A stretch of 32,019 nucleotides of DNA from an uncultured Eubacteriales bacterium (GCA_900549485.1 UROG01000035.1:1-32019); one strand, 5' to 3'; positions 1-7,218 are shown, counted from the first letter of the stretch. A program made the numbers and translations. Notes: generated by a model from the sequence alone, not told the origin.

Positions 1-55
1 ATGCTCGGCGGAAAGCTTGTCAAAAAAGTCCTGTAAGGACTTTTTTGACAAGCTG
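1..55 (-). repeat. Dispersed hairpin repeat, copy D (left part only, cut by window start)
   Basis: Read on the minus strand, this is the left end of the repeat seen in full at 3884-4090 and 19271-19464. It begins CAGCTTGTCAAAAAA and forms a perfect 19-bp stem with a 3-nt loop (AGCTTGTCAAAAAAGTCCT paired with its complement, 15-55). It then runs through TTTCCGCCGAGCAT, which matches 19312-19325. The rest lies before base 1. The stem is symmetrical and T-rich on both sides, so it could terminate transcription in either direction. No reading frame is conserved between copies. Confidence 0.8.
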
Positions 56-57
56 CG

Positions 58-195
58 TCAGCGCCGGTACAGACGCCGTGCGCCGGTTTTCCTCGGCATG
101 AGCATAAGCGCGCCGGGCAGCTTTGCACGCCCGGACACCCTCGCCCACACGGCGGAGAAATTGAGCAGCGCGGCGCGGATCTCGTCATTGCTCAA
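58..195 (-). CDS. Small ORF, 45 aa, TTG start, unknown function
   Basis: I do not recognise the product. A 45-residue frame begins with TTG at 195 and stops at 58, three bases from repeat copy D. The start is chosen because a nearly full Shine-Dalgarno sequence, GGAGGTGG, lies seven bases before it (203-210). The same frame stays open further upstream, but that part is antisense to rsmE and has no start signal. The peptide begins (M)SNDEIRAALLNFSAVWARV and ends in a basic tail, RKTGARRLYRR. It looks soluble, with an amphipathic helical N-terminal half. It is divergent from rsmE. It could be a small regulatory or structural protein, or a chance frame with a good ribosome binding site. Confidence 0.5.
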   Translation of the reverse strand: MSNDEIRAALLNFSAVWARVSGRAKLPGALMLMPRKTGARRLYRR

Positions 196-233
196 AGCGT
201 ATCCACCTCCCGTATCTATCATATCGCTTCCGC

Positions 234-262
234 TTGCAATGCGTGAAAAAGTATGCGATAAT
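234..262 (+). promoter_or_regulatory. Sigma-A type promoter of rsmE
   Basis: TTGCAA (234-239), a 17-base spacer and GATAAT (257-262) fit a vegetative promoter about 30 bases before the rsmE start. GGAGG at 279-283 is the ribosome binding site. The call is by consensus only. Confidence 0.55.
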
Positions 263-291
263 AAGAAAAAACAATTCCGGAGGATGGGAAG

Positions 292-1029
292 ATGCCGAGA
301 TTTTTCATGGCTGGGACAAATATCATGGGCGGAATGGCGATCATGCGCGGCAGAGACGCCCAGCATATTCAGGTTTTGCGTATGCGTCCGGGCGAGGACA
401 TGATAATCTGCGACGGTCAGGGCACCGACTATAAGTGCCGTCTTGTGAAGGCGGACAAGGAGCAGGCGGAAGCGGAGGTCGTCGAGGTCGTCAGATGCCC
501 GGCGGAGCCGGACGTGAAGGTCACGGTCATGTGCGGTCTGCCGAAAGGCGATAAGACCGATTATATCATACAGAAATGCGTCGAGGCGGGCGCATATGAG
601 ATAGTCTTTTTTGAGGCGGACAGATGCGTCGCCAAAAACAGAAAGGACAAGGAAGACAGGAAGCTCGAACGCTGGAACCGCATTTCCGAGGAAGCCGCCA
701 AGCAGTCCGGACGCGGGATAATCCCCAGGGTGAGCTGGACGGACGATCTGGGAGAGGTGTTTGACACCGCCGTTCATAAGGAGCTTGCGATGTTTATGTA
801 CGAAACCGGTGAGCGGGAGAGCATGGACAAGGTGCTTGACGCGAACAGGGGCATCGAATCCGCCGCGATAATTACGGGACCCGAGGGCGGCTTTGCCCCG
901 TTCGAGGCAGATCTTGCAAAGGCCGTGGGGCTGCATATCTGCTCAATGGGCGAGCGCATCCTCCGCTGTGAGACGGCTCCCGTCGTTGCGCTGACCGCCG
1001 TGATGTACGCAACGGGAAATCTCGGATAA
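292..1029 (+). CDS. rsmE: 16S rRNA (uracil1498-N3)-methyltransferase RsmE
   Basis: This SPOUT-class enzyme uses S-adenosylmethionine to methylate N3 of U1498 in helix 44 of 16S rRNA, in the 30S subunit. The 245-aa length is normal. The N-terminus (MPRFFMAGTN) is the PUA-like RNA-binding domain, up to about residue 75. The C-terminal trefoil-knot domain carries the family signatures GPEGGF (196-201) and GERILRCETA (220-229), which form the cofactor pocket. The start is supported by GGAGG eight bases upstream and by the promoter at 234-262. It is followed by a hairpin-rich element at 1042-1236 and the convergent lysR gene, so it looks monocistronic here. In many Firmicutes rsmE follows prmA or dnaJ; whatever precedes it here lies beyond repeat copy D. 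Confidence 0.95.
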   Translation: MPRFFMAGTNIMGGMAIMRGRDAQHIQVLRMRPGEDMIICDGQGTDYKCRLVKADKEQAEAEVVEVVRCPAEPDVKVTVMCGLPKGDKTDYIIQKCVEAGAYEIVFFEADRCVAKNRKDKEDRKLERWNRISEEAAKQSGRGIIPRVSWTDDLGEVFDTAVHKELAMFMYETGERESMDKVLDANRGIESAAIITGPEGGFAPFEADLAKAVGLHICSMGERILRCETAPVVALTAVMYATGNLG

Positions 1030-1041
1030 CGGTACAAAATA

Positions 1042-1236
1042 CAGCTTGTCAAAAAGCCTCGCAGAGTTTTTTGCCCGCAGGCAAAAAATAGTTTTAATCG
1101 TTTTCTCCGGCGGCGTGTACGTCGGAGAAAACTCTTCTCACGGAGCGAGTGTCGAATTGTTCGCCTTCAGCGAACAACCGAGGCACAGAGCGCAGTACAG
1201 CCCCTTTTGTCAAAGAAGCTTGCTTCTTTGACAAGC
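1042..1236. repeat. Second type of hairpin element with the same ends, between convergent genes
   Basis: This 195-bp block starts CAGCTTGTCAAAAAG and ends CTTCTTTGACAAGC, inverted copies of the end sequence of the main repeat. Its interior is different and consists largely of stem-loops: 1067-1088 (TTTTTTGCC, loop CGCA), 1100-1132 (GTTTTCTCCG arms), 1157-1177 (TTGTTCGC arms) and 1207-1234 (TTGTCAAAGAAGC arms, 2-nt loop). It fills the gap between rsmE and the convergent lysR and ends four bases from the lysR stop codon. It probably terminates both transcripts. A frame through it (1046-1231) has no ribosome binding site and is not counted as a gene. A mobile or duplicated cassette is plausible, but there is only one copy in the window. 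Confidence 0.6.
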
Positions 1237-1239
1237 AAT

Positions 1240-2121
1240 TTAATGCGATGCCTCATCCTTTACATATCCGATTACGTAGTCCGCGAATTTTCTCGTCGCG
1301 GGACCGGCCTTTTCCGAGGCGGTGATCGCCATGCCGATGGTTCTGCGCGAATCGGGAACAAGCGGAAGCTTTAAAAGCCTGTCATGCCGCCCCTTGAGCA
1401 GAAGCTCCGGCATTATGCTTATCCCAAGCCCCTGCTCCACCATTGCGATTACCGCATAGTCGTCCTTGGTATAGTAGCGGACGTTCGGCTTGACGCCGGC
1501 CGCGTCGAGCGCCCGCCTTGCGTCGTGGTCGGAGCTTTGCAGCAGGCTTATGAACGGCTCCCTCTCACACTCGACAAGCGGGAATTTCGGATAGCTTGCA
1601 AAATGGCTGTCCTCGGGGATTATCGCAAGAAGCCTGTCCTCCATAAGAGCGACGGTCTCACACTCAAGCTCACTGGGCACTGTTATAAAGCCGATGTCAA
1701 CGCTGCCGTCCTTTATCCAGCGGTCAACATCGTTATAGTCGCCGTTGAAAAGCTTTATTTCAACGTTTGGATAGTCATGCTGGAATTTTTTCAGTATTGC
1801 CGGCAGCCAGTGGACTGCCACTGAAGTAAAAGCCCCGACTCTCACCGTGCCGGAATCAAGCCCTCTGATCGACGAGGCTGTCTGATTGAGCTGTTCGGCG
1901 CTGTTCAGAAGGTTTCTCACCGCCGGCATTAGCCTTTCACCCTCCGGCGTGAGCCTGACTCCCGCTCTGCTGCGCGTGATAAGGGCGAAGCCAAGCTCCT
2001 CCTCCAGACCCGCTATGCTGTGACTTACGGCGGACTGTGTACAGCCCAGTTTCTCCGCCGCTACGGTGAGACTGCCTTCCTCGACGGCGGTGACAAGTGC
2101 ACGGCATTTTGCTATATTCAT
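1240..2121 (-). CDS. LysR-family transcriptional regulator
   Basis: This is a cytoplasmic DNA-binding regulator of 293 aa, the usual LysR length. The N-terminal winged helix-turn-helix covers about residues 2-61 (AVEEGSLTVAAEKLGCTQSA, then SHSIAGLEEELG). A linker helix follows, and then a periplasmic-binding-protein-like effector domain from about residue 90. The ATG at 2121 is preferred over the GTG at 2124 because GAGGTG (2130-2135) is then eight bases away. It is transcribed divergently from the PutP-type symporter at 2296. LysR regulators often control the divergent neighbour and themselves, so amino-acid uptake (proline or similar) is a likely target; this is an inference from position. 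The effector cannot be read from the sequence. Confidence 0.9.
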   Translation of the reverse strand: MNIAKCRALVTAVEEGSLTVAAEKLGCTQSAVSHSIAGLEEELGFALITRSRAGVRLTPEGERLMPAVRNLLNSAEQLNQTASSIRGLDSGTVRVGAFTSVAVHWLPAILKKFQHDYPNVEIKLFNGDYNDVDRWIKDGSVDIGFITVPSELECETVALMEDRLLAIIPEDSHFASYPKFPLVECEREPFISLLQSSDHDARRALDAAGVKPNVRYYTKDDYAVIAMVEQGLGISIMPELLLKGRHDRLLKLPLVPDSRRTIGMAITASEKAGPATRKFADYVIGYVKDEASH

Positions 2122-2145
2122 CACGTGTTCACCTCTTTATGAAAA

Positions 2146-2167
2146 TATTTCATACATACATGAAATA
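2146..2167. promoter_or_regulatory. Palindrome, candidate LysR operator
   Basis: TATTTCAT and ATGAAATA are 8-bp inverted arms separated by six bases, 25 bp from the lysR start codon. The palindrome contains the T-N11-A arrangement typical of LysR-family sites. It lies just downstream of the predicted lysR transcription start, which fits autorepression, and about 65 bp upstream of the putP -35 box. Confidence 0.45.
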
Positions 2168-2183
2168 AATTAGGGATGCTTAT

Positions 2184-2211
2184 ATTATACACGTAAAACC
2201 TTTTTTTTCAA
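2184..2211 (-). promoter_or_regulatory. Promoter of the LysR gene
   Basis: On the minus strand TTGAAA (2206-2211), a 16-base spacer and a perfect TATAAT (2184-2189) form a vegetative promoter reading into lysR. Confidence 0.6.
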
Positions 2212-2233
2212 GAGAAAAACTGCCGATCAGCCC

Positions 2234-2261
2234 TTGCGGTAATTTTTTTTTCGGGTATAAT
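2234..2261 (+). promoter_or_regulatory. Promoter of the symporter gene
   Basis: TTGCGG (2234-2239), 16 bases and TATAAT (2256-2261) lie 34 bases before the putP start. The ribosome binding site is AGAGAGGAT at about 2279-2287. Confidence 0.6.
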
Positions 2262-2295
2262 CACACACAGTTTTTAGAAGAGAGGATAAATCATT

Positions 2296-3822
2296 ATGGC
2301 AGCAACATCAATTTACATCCTTATAGCCGTTGTTGTGTACCTTATCGGTATGCTTTTTATCGGCTTCCGTTACTCGAACAACAACACCTCCGAGGATTTC
2401 TATCTCGGCGGCAGAAAGCTCGGCCCTATTGTCACCGCAATGAGCACCGAAGCGTCCGATATGAGCGCTTATCTGCTCATGGGCGTTCCCGGCCTTGCGT
2501 TCTTCTGCGGCGTTGCTGAGGCGAGCTGGACCGCGATAGGCCTTTCGATCGGTACATACCTCAACTGGCTTATCGTTGCGAAGAGACTGCGCCGTTACTC
2601 TGCGGTCACTCATGCGATCACCGTGCCTGATTTTCTTGCGAAACGCTTCCGCGACAATACAAAGCTCATCGAGACTATCGGCGCACTGACGATCATTGTT
2701 TTCTTTGTGCCCTATACTGCTTCCGGCTTTTCCGCCTGCGGCAAGCTCTTCAACAGCCTTTTCGGCTTTGACTACATGACCTCCATGATCATTTCCGCCG
2801 CCGTCATCGTTGCATACTGCGCAACGGGCGGGTTCATGGCGGCGTCAGTCACCAGCCTTATCCAGTCTATTGTAATGACGATAGCTCTTGTAATAGTCCT
2901 TATGTTCGGCATCAACTCAGCAGGCGGCTGGGATGTGGTGGTCGAAAATGCAAAGGCTGTACCCGGCTATCTCAGCTTTACCGCTTCTACCGATATTTTC
3001 GCCGCAGAAGCCGGAAGCTACTCCTTACTTTCAATCGTGTCAACGCTTGCATGGGGGCTGGGCTATTTCGGTATGCCTCACATTCTCATACACTTCATGG
3101 CTGTTGAAAGCGAAGAAAAGCTTACTATTTCCCGCCGCGTCGGCTCTATCTGGGTCGTTATCTCCCTGTCAGTCGCCGTTATAATCGGTATTATAGCTTA
3201 CAGCATGGCAAAGGCCGGTGTTATAGCGATGCCTGAAAGCGAATCCGCCGCCGAAAATATGATAGTCAACGTTTCCGCTGCTATTGCTCAGGCAGGCGTT
3301 ATCCCTGCGATCGTTGCCGGTATCATCATTGCCGGTATCCTTGCGGCCACCATGTCCACTGCGGATGCGCAGCTTCTGGGTGCGGCCTCCGGCGTTACGC
3401 ATAACCTCATCAACAATGTGTTCGACGTAAAGCTTTCCGATAAGAAGTCCATGCTGATCGCCCGCATCACAGTCGTCATAGTCGCTTTGTTCGGCGTTTA
3501 CTTTGCCTCCGACCCCAACAGCTCTATCTTCCGCGTCGTTTCCTTCGCGTGGGCCGGCTTCGGCGCGACCTTCGGTCCCGTGATGCTTATGAGCCTGTTC
3601 TGGAAGCGCTGCAACAAGTACGGTGCTATTGCGGGCATGATCACGGGCGCTGCAATGGTGTTTGTGTGGAAATTCCTTGTAAAGCCCCTTGGCGGTTTGT
3701 TCTCTATCTACGAGCTGCTTCCCGCATTCGTCATTTCCGCAGTCGTTATCGTTGTCGTGTCGCTCTGCACCGGCAAGCCCGATGATGAGATCGTCAGCGA
3801 GTTTGAGAGCGTCAACGGATAA
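2296..3822 (+). CDS. putP: Sodium/proline symporter, SSS family (PutP-like)
   Basis: This is an inner-membrane secondary transporter of 508 aa, close to the usual ~500. It probably couples sodium entry to uptake of proline or a related solute. About 13 hydrophobic segments are visible from residue 5 to 500. The PutP-type signature TEASDMSAYLLMGVPG in the early second helix region, WTAIGLSIGTYLNWL after it, and the conserved AITVPDFLAKRF loop place it in the proline branch of the solute:sodium symporters. Codon use is biased and regular, suggesting good expression. It is divergent from a LysR regulator that may control it. A strong hairpin (3854-3882) follows the stop codon, so it is probably transcribed alone. 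Substrate identity is inferred from similarity to PutP; another amino acid is possible. Confidence 0.88.
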   Translation: MAATSIYILIAVVVYLIGMLFIGFRYSNNNTSEDFYLGGRKLGPIVTAMSTEASDMSAYLLMGVPGLAFFCGVAEASWTAIGLSIGTYLNWLIVAKRLRRYSAVTHAITVPDFLAKRFRDNTKLIETIGALTIIVFFVPYTASGFSACGKLFNSLFGFDYMTSMIISAAVIVAYCATGGFMAASVTSLIQSIVMTIALVIVLMFGINSAGGWDVVVENAKAVPGYLSFTASTDIFAAEAGSYSLLSIVSTLAWGLGYFGMPHILIHFMAVESEEKLTISRRVGSIWVVISLSVAVIIGIIAYSMAKAGVIAMPESESAAENMIVNVSAAIAQAGVIPAIVAGIIIAGILAATMSTADAQLLGAASGVTHNLINNVFDVKLSDKKSMLIARITVVIVALFGVYFASDPNSSIFRVVSFAWAGFGATFGPVMLMSLFWKRCNKYGAIAGMITGAAMVFVWKFLVKPLGGLFSIYELLPAFVISAVVIVVVSLCTGKPDDEIVSEFESVNG

Positions 3823-3853
3823 TACCATTAAACCATTAAAAAATATGCTTTTT

Positions 3854-3882
3854 ACGGCACCGCACATTGTGCGCGGTGCCGT
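3854..3882 (+). terminator. Hairpin at the end of the symporter transcript
   Basis: ACGGCACCGC (3854-3863) pairs with GCGGTGCCGT (3873-3882). There is no T-run after the stem; repeat copy A begins two bases later with CAGCTTGTC. The stem may have lost its T-run when the repeat arrived, or it may act together with the repeat's own T-rich hairpin. Confidence 0.5.
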
Positions 3883-3883
3883 T

Positions 3884-4090
3884 CAGCTTGTCAAAAAAGT
3901 CCTTACAGGACTTTTTTTGACCGCGCTTCCGGTAACAGCATTTTGAAAGAGTTCAAAATGCTGTTACCGGAAGCCTTGTTATATCAAGGCTTCCTACGGC
4001 GGGTTGTCCGACTTGAGGCGCGCCTTGCCCCATCAAGCTCCACCGCTGCTCTGCTATCCGGCTTTAAAACATAGTTTTTTGACAGCCTGT
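3884..4090 (+). repeat. Dispersed hairpin repeat, copy A (complete)
   Basis: The copy begins CAGCTTGTCAAAAAA and ends TTTTTTGACAGCCTG, giving near-perfect inverted ends. In order it contains a T-rich stem whose outer 3' part is lost (3887-3922), a perfect 22-bp stem with AGAG loop (3926-3973), an overlapping 10-bp stem (3969-3994, GGAAGCCTTG with loop TTATAT), and a conserved block (about 3997-4060) with TTGAGGCG and CCGCTGCTCT. The second and third stems share bases 3969-3973, so they are mutually exclusive. It occupies most of the 420-base gap between the symporter and the EF-G-like gene. No protein is encoded. The gap's remaining right part (4091-4242) holds the next promoter. Confidence 0.8.
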
Positions 4091-4136
4091 ACGGCATATA
4101 TAGAAAAGATTTCTTAGCCATTTATAAAAATAGTAG

Positions 4137-4166
4137 TTGCAAATGCTGCAAGAGATAGTGTATAAT
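4137..4166 (+). promoter_or_regulatory. Promoter of the EF-G-like gene
   Basis: TTGCAA (4137-4142), 18 bases and a perfect TATAAT (4161-4166) precede an A/T-rich leader of about 70 bases. The ribosome binding site GAGAGGAAG lies just before the ATG at 4243. Confidence 0.6.
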
Positions 4167-4242
4167 AAATCGGAAATGCTGAAAAATTCTATTTCAAAAT
4201 TTTTTCTATATGCATAATTATTTGACAGAGAGGAAGCAATAA

Positions 4243-6255
4243 ATGGAAACCAAAAACATCCGCAACATCGCCTTGCTCGGACACGGCAACAACGGCAAAA
4301 CCAGCCTTGCCGAGAGTATGCTTTATGTCACCGGCGCTATTGACCGTATGGGTAAGGTAGCAGACGGGAATACCGTGTGCGACAATGATCCCGAAGAGAT
4401 CAGCCGTCAGATAACCATATCCACCGCGATCGCGCCCGTAAACTTCGGCGGCTGCAAGATCAACGTTCTTGACTGCCCCGGTTACTTTGACTTTGTGGGT
4501 GACGTTCTCTGCTCCATCCGTGCCGTTGAGGCAGGCGTTATCGTCGCGTCCGCGAAGGACTGCGCGGAGTCTCTGCCCGTCGGCGCACAGCGTTCATGGA
4601 ATTATCTCAAGAACGCGGGTCTGCCCGTTATGTTTGCCGTCTCCAAGTGCAATGAGGAGCATGGCGACTATTTCAAGGCTCTTGAAACCATCAAGGGCAA
4701 GTACGGCTCCATTGTCTGCCCCGTCACCATTCCCACGTCCGACGGCGCCGGCGTTATTGACCTTGTTCATAATGTCGCGTACATGACCAACGGCGCAAAG
4801 TTCACCAAGGGCGAACTCCCCGCCGCAGACGCCGGAAAAGCGGAGGAGCTCCGTGCAGAGCTTATGGAAGCCGCCGCAGGCGCCACCGAAGAGCTTATGG
4901 AGAAGTTCTTTGAAACAATGGAGCTGGACGAGGCCGACATCATTGAGGGTCTCAAGGCAGGTCTCAAGGAGCGTACTGTCATCCCCGTGTTCGCAAGCGA
5001 CGCAATGACCAATGTCGGTACTGCCGCGATGCTTCAGGGCATATGCGATTACTGCCCCGTCCCCGAGGATAAGAACGAGGGTACGCTCGGCTTCGTGTTC
5101 AAGACCGTTTCCGATAAGTTCGGTAAATTCAGCTTTGTCAAGGTTCTCTCCGGAAAGATCACTGCCGGTATGTCCCTGAGAAATGTCCGCACCTCCTCCA
5201 ACGATAAGCTTGGCCGTCTCTACACCATGACCGGCAAGAAGTCCGTTGAAGTTACCGAAGCCTGCTGCGGCGATATCGTTGCGATAGGCAAGATGGATTG
5301 GAAGACCGGCGATACCGTTACCGATTCCAAGGAAGACATTGAGCTGCCCGCAATCGAGATCCCCGAACCCTGCTACTCCATGTGCATCGCGCCCAAGACA
5401 AAGGGACAGGACGATAAGGTCGCTGCCGGTCTTGCAAAGCTCGGTGAGGAAGATATTTCCTTTACTCTCGTCAACAATGCCGAGACCCACCAGATGGTTA
5501 TTTCCGGCGCCGGTGATATTCAGGTCAGCGTTCTCTGCTCCAAGCTCAAGAATCTTTATAATGTGGAGACTGAGCTTAAGCCCGCACGCGTTGCTTACCG
5601 CGAGAAGATCAAGGGTAAGGTCGAAGCGCACGGCCGTCATAAGAAGCAGTCCGGCGGTTCCGGTCAGTTCGGTGACGTTTGGATTCGTTTTGAGCCCCAG
5701 GACGAGCAGGACGATATGATCTTTGCTGAAGAAGTGTTCGGCGGCTCCGTTCCCAAGAACTTCTTCCCCTCCGTTGAAAAGGGTCTGCGCAACGCGGTCG
5801 TCAAGGGCGTCCTCGCCGGTTATCCTCTTGTCGGTCTGAAGGCAACTTTGTACGACGGCTCCTACCATCCCGTTGACTCCAACGATATGGCATTCCAGAC
5901 TGCGGCGCGTCTTGCATATCAGGACGGTATCCCCAAGGCGAAGCCCACCATTCTTGAGCCTATCGGACAGCTGTTCGTCACCATTCCCGACGAGTATCAG
6001 GGCGCTATCATCGGCGACATCAACTCCAAGCGCCGCGGCACCATGATGGGTTCCATGCCCGCAGACGACGGCATGACCACCATCGAGGCCGTGGTTCCCA
6101 TGGCGGAGATGACCACCTACACTATCGACCTGCGTTCCATGACTCAGGGCGCCGGCTCCTTTACCTGCAAGTTCGTGCGTTACGAAGAGGCTCCCGGCAA
6201 CGTGCAGCAGAAGGTTATCGAGGAAGCCAAGGCTCTTGCGGAAGCAGAGGGCTGA
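4243..6255 (+). CDS. Elongation factor G-like translational GTPase (EF-G2/FusA2 type)
   Basis: This is a five-domain translational GTPase of 670 aa, slightly shorter than canonical EF-G (~690-700). The P-loop is GHGNNGKTS (13-21). Switch I keeps the ITIS core (57-60). The G3 motif is DCPGY (77-81), where canonical EF-G has DxPGH, so the catalytic His is replaced by Tyr. G4 reads SKCN (134-137) instead of NKxD. Domains IV and V are well kept, with GSYHPVDSNDMAFQ, ILEPIGQLFVTIPDEY and LRSMTQGAGSF. The Tyr in G3 is known from the EF-G-like paralogues (FusA2) of Firmicutes and Actinobacteria. Codon choice is strongly biased (CCC, CGT, CTC, GGT), as in highly expressed genes. It has its own promoter and may act on ribosomes in a non-canonical role. 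A standard fusA presumably sits elsewhere. Confidence 0.88.
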   Translation: METKNIRNIALLGHGNNGKTSLAESMLYVTGAIDRMGKVADGNTVCDNDPEEISRQITISTAIAPVNFGGCKINVLDCPGYFDFVGDVLCSIRAVEAGVIVASAKDCAESLPVGAQRSWNYLKNAGLPVMFAVSKCNEEHGDYFKALETIKGKYGSIVCPVTIPTSDGAGVIDLVHNVAYMTNGAKFTKGELPAADAGKAEELRAELMEAAAGATEELMEKFFETMELDEADIIEGLKAGLKERTVIPVFASDAMTNVGTAAMLQGICDYCPVPEDKNEGTLGFVFKTVSDKFGKFSFVKVLSGKITAGMSLRNVRTSSNDKLGRLYTMTGKKSVEVTEACCGDIVAIGKMDWKTGDTVTDSKEDIELPAIEIPEPCYSMCIAPKTKGQDDKVAAGLAKLGEEDISFTLVNNAETHQMVISGAGDIQVSVLCSKLKNLYNVETELKPARVAYREKIKGKVEAHGRHKKQSGGSGQFGDVWIRFEPQDEQDDMIFAEEVFGGSVPKNFFPSVEKGLRNAVVKGVLAGYPLVGLKATLYDGSYHPVDSNDMAFQTAARLAYQDGIPKAKPTILEPIGQLFVTIPDEYQGAIIGDINSKRRGTMMGSMPADDGMTTIEAVVPMAEMTTYTIDLRSMTQGAGSFTCKFVRYEEAPGNVQQKVIEEAKALAEAEG

Positions 6256-6276
6256 TAACAATATCTTGAAAAATTC

Positions 6277-6300
6277 ATGGCGGGCTTTCAGGCCCGCCAT
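6277..6300 (+). terminator. Hairpin after the EF-G-like gene
   Basis: ATGGCGGGC (6277-6285) pairs with GCCCGCCAT (6292-6300) around a six-base loop, 21 bases after the stop codon. There is no proper T-run, so it may only attenuate or protect the 3' end. The next gene, at 6338, could receive readthrough. Confidence 0.45.
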
Positions 6301-6337
6301 TGAAGTATCCGTCAGTTTTCTTCCGGGAGGTTATTAA

Positions 6338-7186
6338 ATGTCAGGCAAATTTTCCACATTGAAAAATTTAATCTGGGCAGTCGGAATATTTGTATGTCTG
6401 CTTGCCGTTGCGGTGGGTTTTGTCATAGCCTCCGTGAACCGTTACAGCGGCGAATCGTTTTCCACCGAGGTCGATCTGAACGGCGGCGCAGGAGGGGAAT
6501 CCGCCGCGGTACAGCTTACCGACGGCGCGGCATCCGAACAGACCGGCGGAGGACCTCTTATGTATCTGGAGGAAACTGCCGACGCCGGTATGCAGTATCT
6601 TGATAAGCTTACCTTCCTCTGCGACAGCTCCGTGATAGGCATCCGCGATTACGGCGTTCTCAGCGGCGGCAAGGAAACCTATCAGGTCTGGGGAACCGAG
6701 ACAGGGACGCTTAAAATAAGCGATCTTATGAACGGGACGATCATTTATCCCGCCGATGGGTCGGAGATCACGATAGCCGACGCGGCTCTGATCGCAAAAC
6801 CGCCGGTGCTTGTTATCTGCGTCGGGCAGGACGGGCTTAGCTCCGTTGATGAAAGCACGTTCAAGGCCGGTTATTCGTCGATGCTCAGCAATATAAAATC
6901 CGCAAGCCCCGATACGATACTGATATGCAGCTCGATAAGCTCCATTTCGGAAAACTATACCGGCTCTGACGGGCTGACTTCCGAAATGATCCTCACTGCG
7001 AACGAGTGGATAAAGGATCTCTGTCAGGAATACGGCTGCTACTATGTGGACGCGGGTCATGCCTGCGACACGGGCTACGGCTATGTGCATGTATCGTATC
7101 TTTCCACAAACGGTAAAACGCTCAATTCAAACGGCGTTCTTGAATATGTGAATTATCTCAGAACGCATGCCCTCACGCTCGATTGA
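6338..7186 (+). CDS. Membrane-anchored SGNH/GDSL-like protein with degenerate motifs
   Basis: The 282-aa protein has one N-terminal hydrophobic segment (about 10-31) acting as a signal anchor, then a low-complexity Gly/Ala/Ser-rich linker (45-72), then an extracytoplasmic SGNH-like domain. Block I is CDSSVIG (95-101), with Cys in place of the Gly of GDS but the nucleophile Ser97 kept. Block III is GQDG (163-166), where GxND is usual. No DxxH block is evident near the C-terminus; the region reads YLSTNGKTLNSNGV. SGNH enzymes are esterases or acetyl-transferring enzymes on cell-wall polymers or glycans; this one may be weak or inactive. The start is set by GGGAGG before ATG 6338. It has no promoter of its own that I can see. 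A second such protein is at 30640-31845. Confidence 0.65.
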   Translation: MSGKFSTLKNLIWAVGIFVCLLAVAVGFVIASVNRYSGESFSTEVDLNGGAGGESAAVQLTDGAASEQTGGGPLMYLEETADAGMQYLDKLTFLCDSSVIGIRDYGVLSGGKETYQVWGTETGTLKISDLMNGTIIYPADGSEITIADAALIAKPPVLVICVGQDGLSSVDESTFKAGYSSMLSNIKSASPDTILICSSISSISENYTGSDGLTSEMILTANEWIKDLCQEYGCYYVDAGHACDTGYGYVHVSYLSTNGKTLNSNGVLEYVNYLRTHALTLD

Positions 7187-7218
7187 CCAGAAGAAAAGCA
7201 TTTTTAATTCAATTTAAT

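Noticed and set aside
1046..1231. A 61-codon frame inside the second repeat element
   Set aside because: It spans four stem-loops, lacks a ribosome binding site and ends with the terminal hairpin; better explained as non-coding.
3884..4090. A riboswitch or T-box in the leader of the EF-G-like gene
   Set aside because: The stems belong to a repeat that also occurs at ends of unrelated genes and lies upstream of the predicted promoter at 4137-4166.
3884..4090. Target-site duplications around the repeats
   Set aside because: I compared the flanks of the complete copies and of the second element and saw no convincing short direct duplications; the GCCGT/ACGGC flanks of copy A are inverted, and the left one belongs to the terminator stem.
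4594..6300. A 568-codon open frame on the minus strand opposite the EF-G-like gene
   Set aside because: It is a shadow of the codon pattern of a GC-rich, strongly biased gene; it has no ribosome binding site and no recognisable domain.
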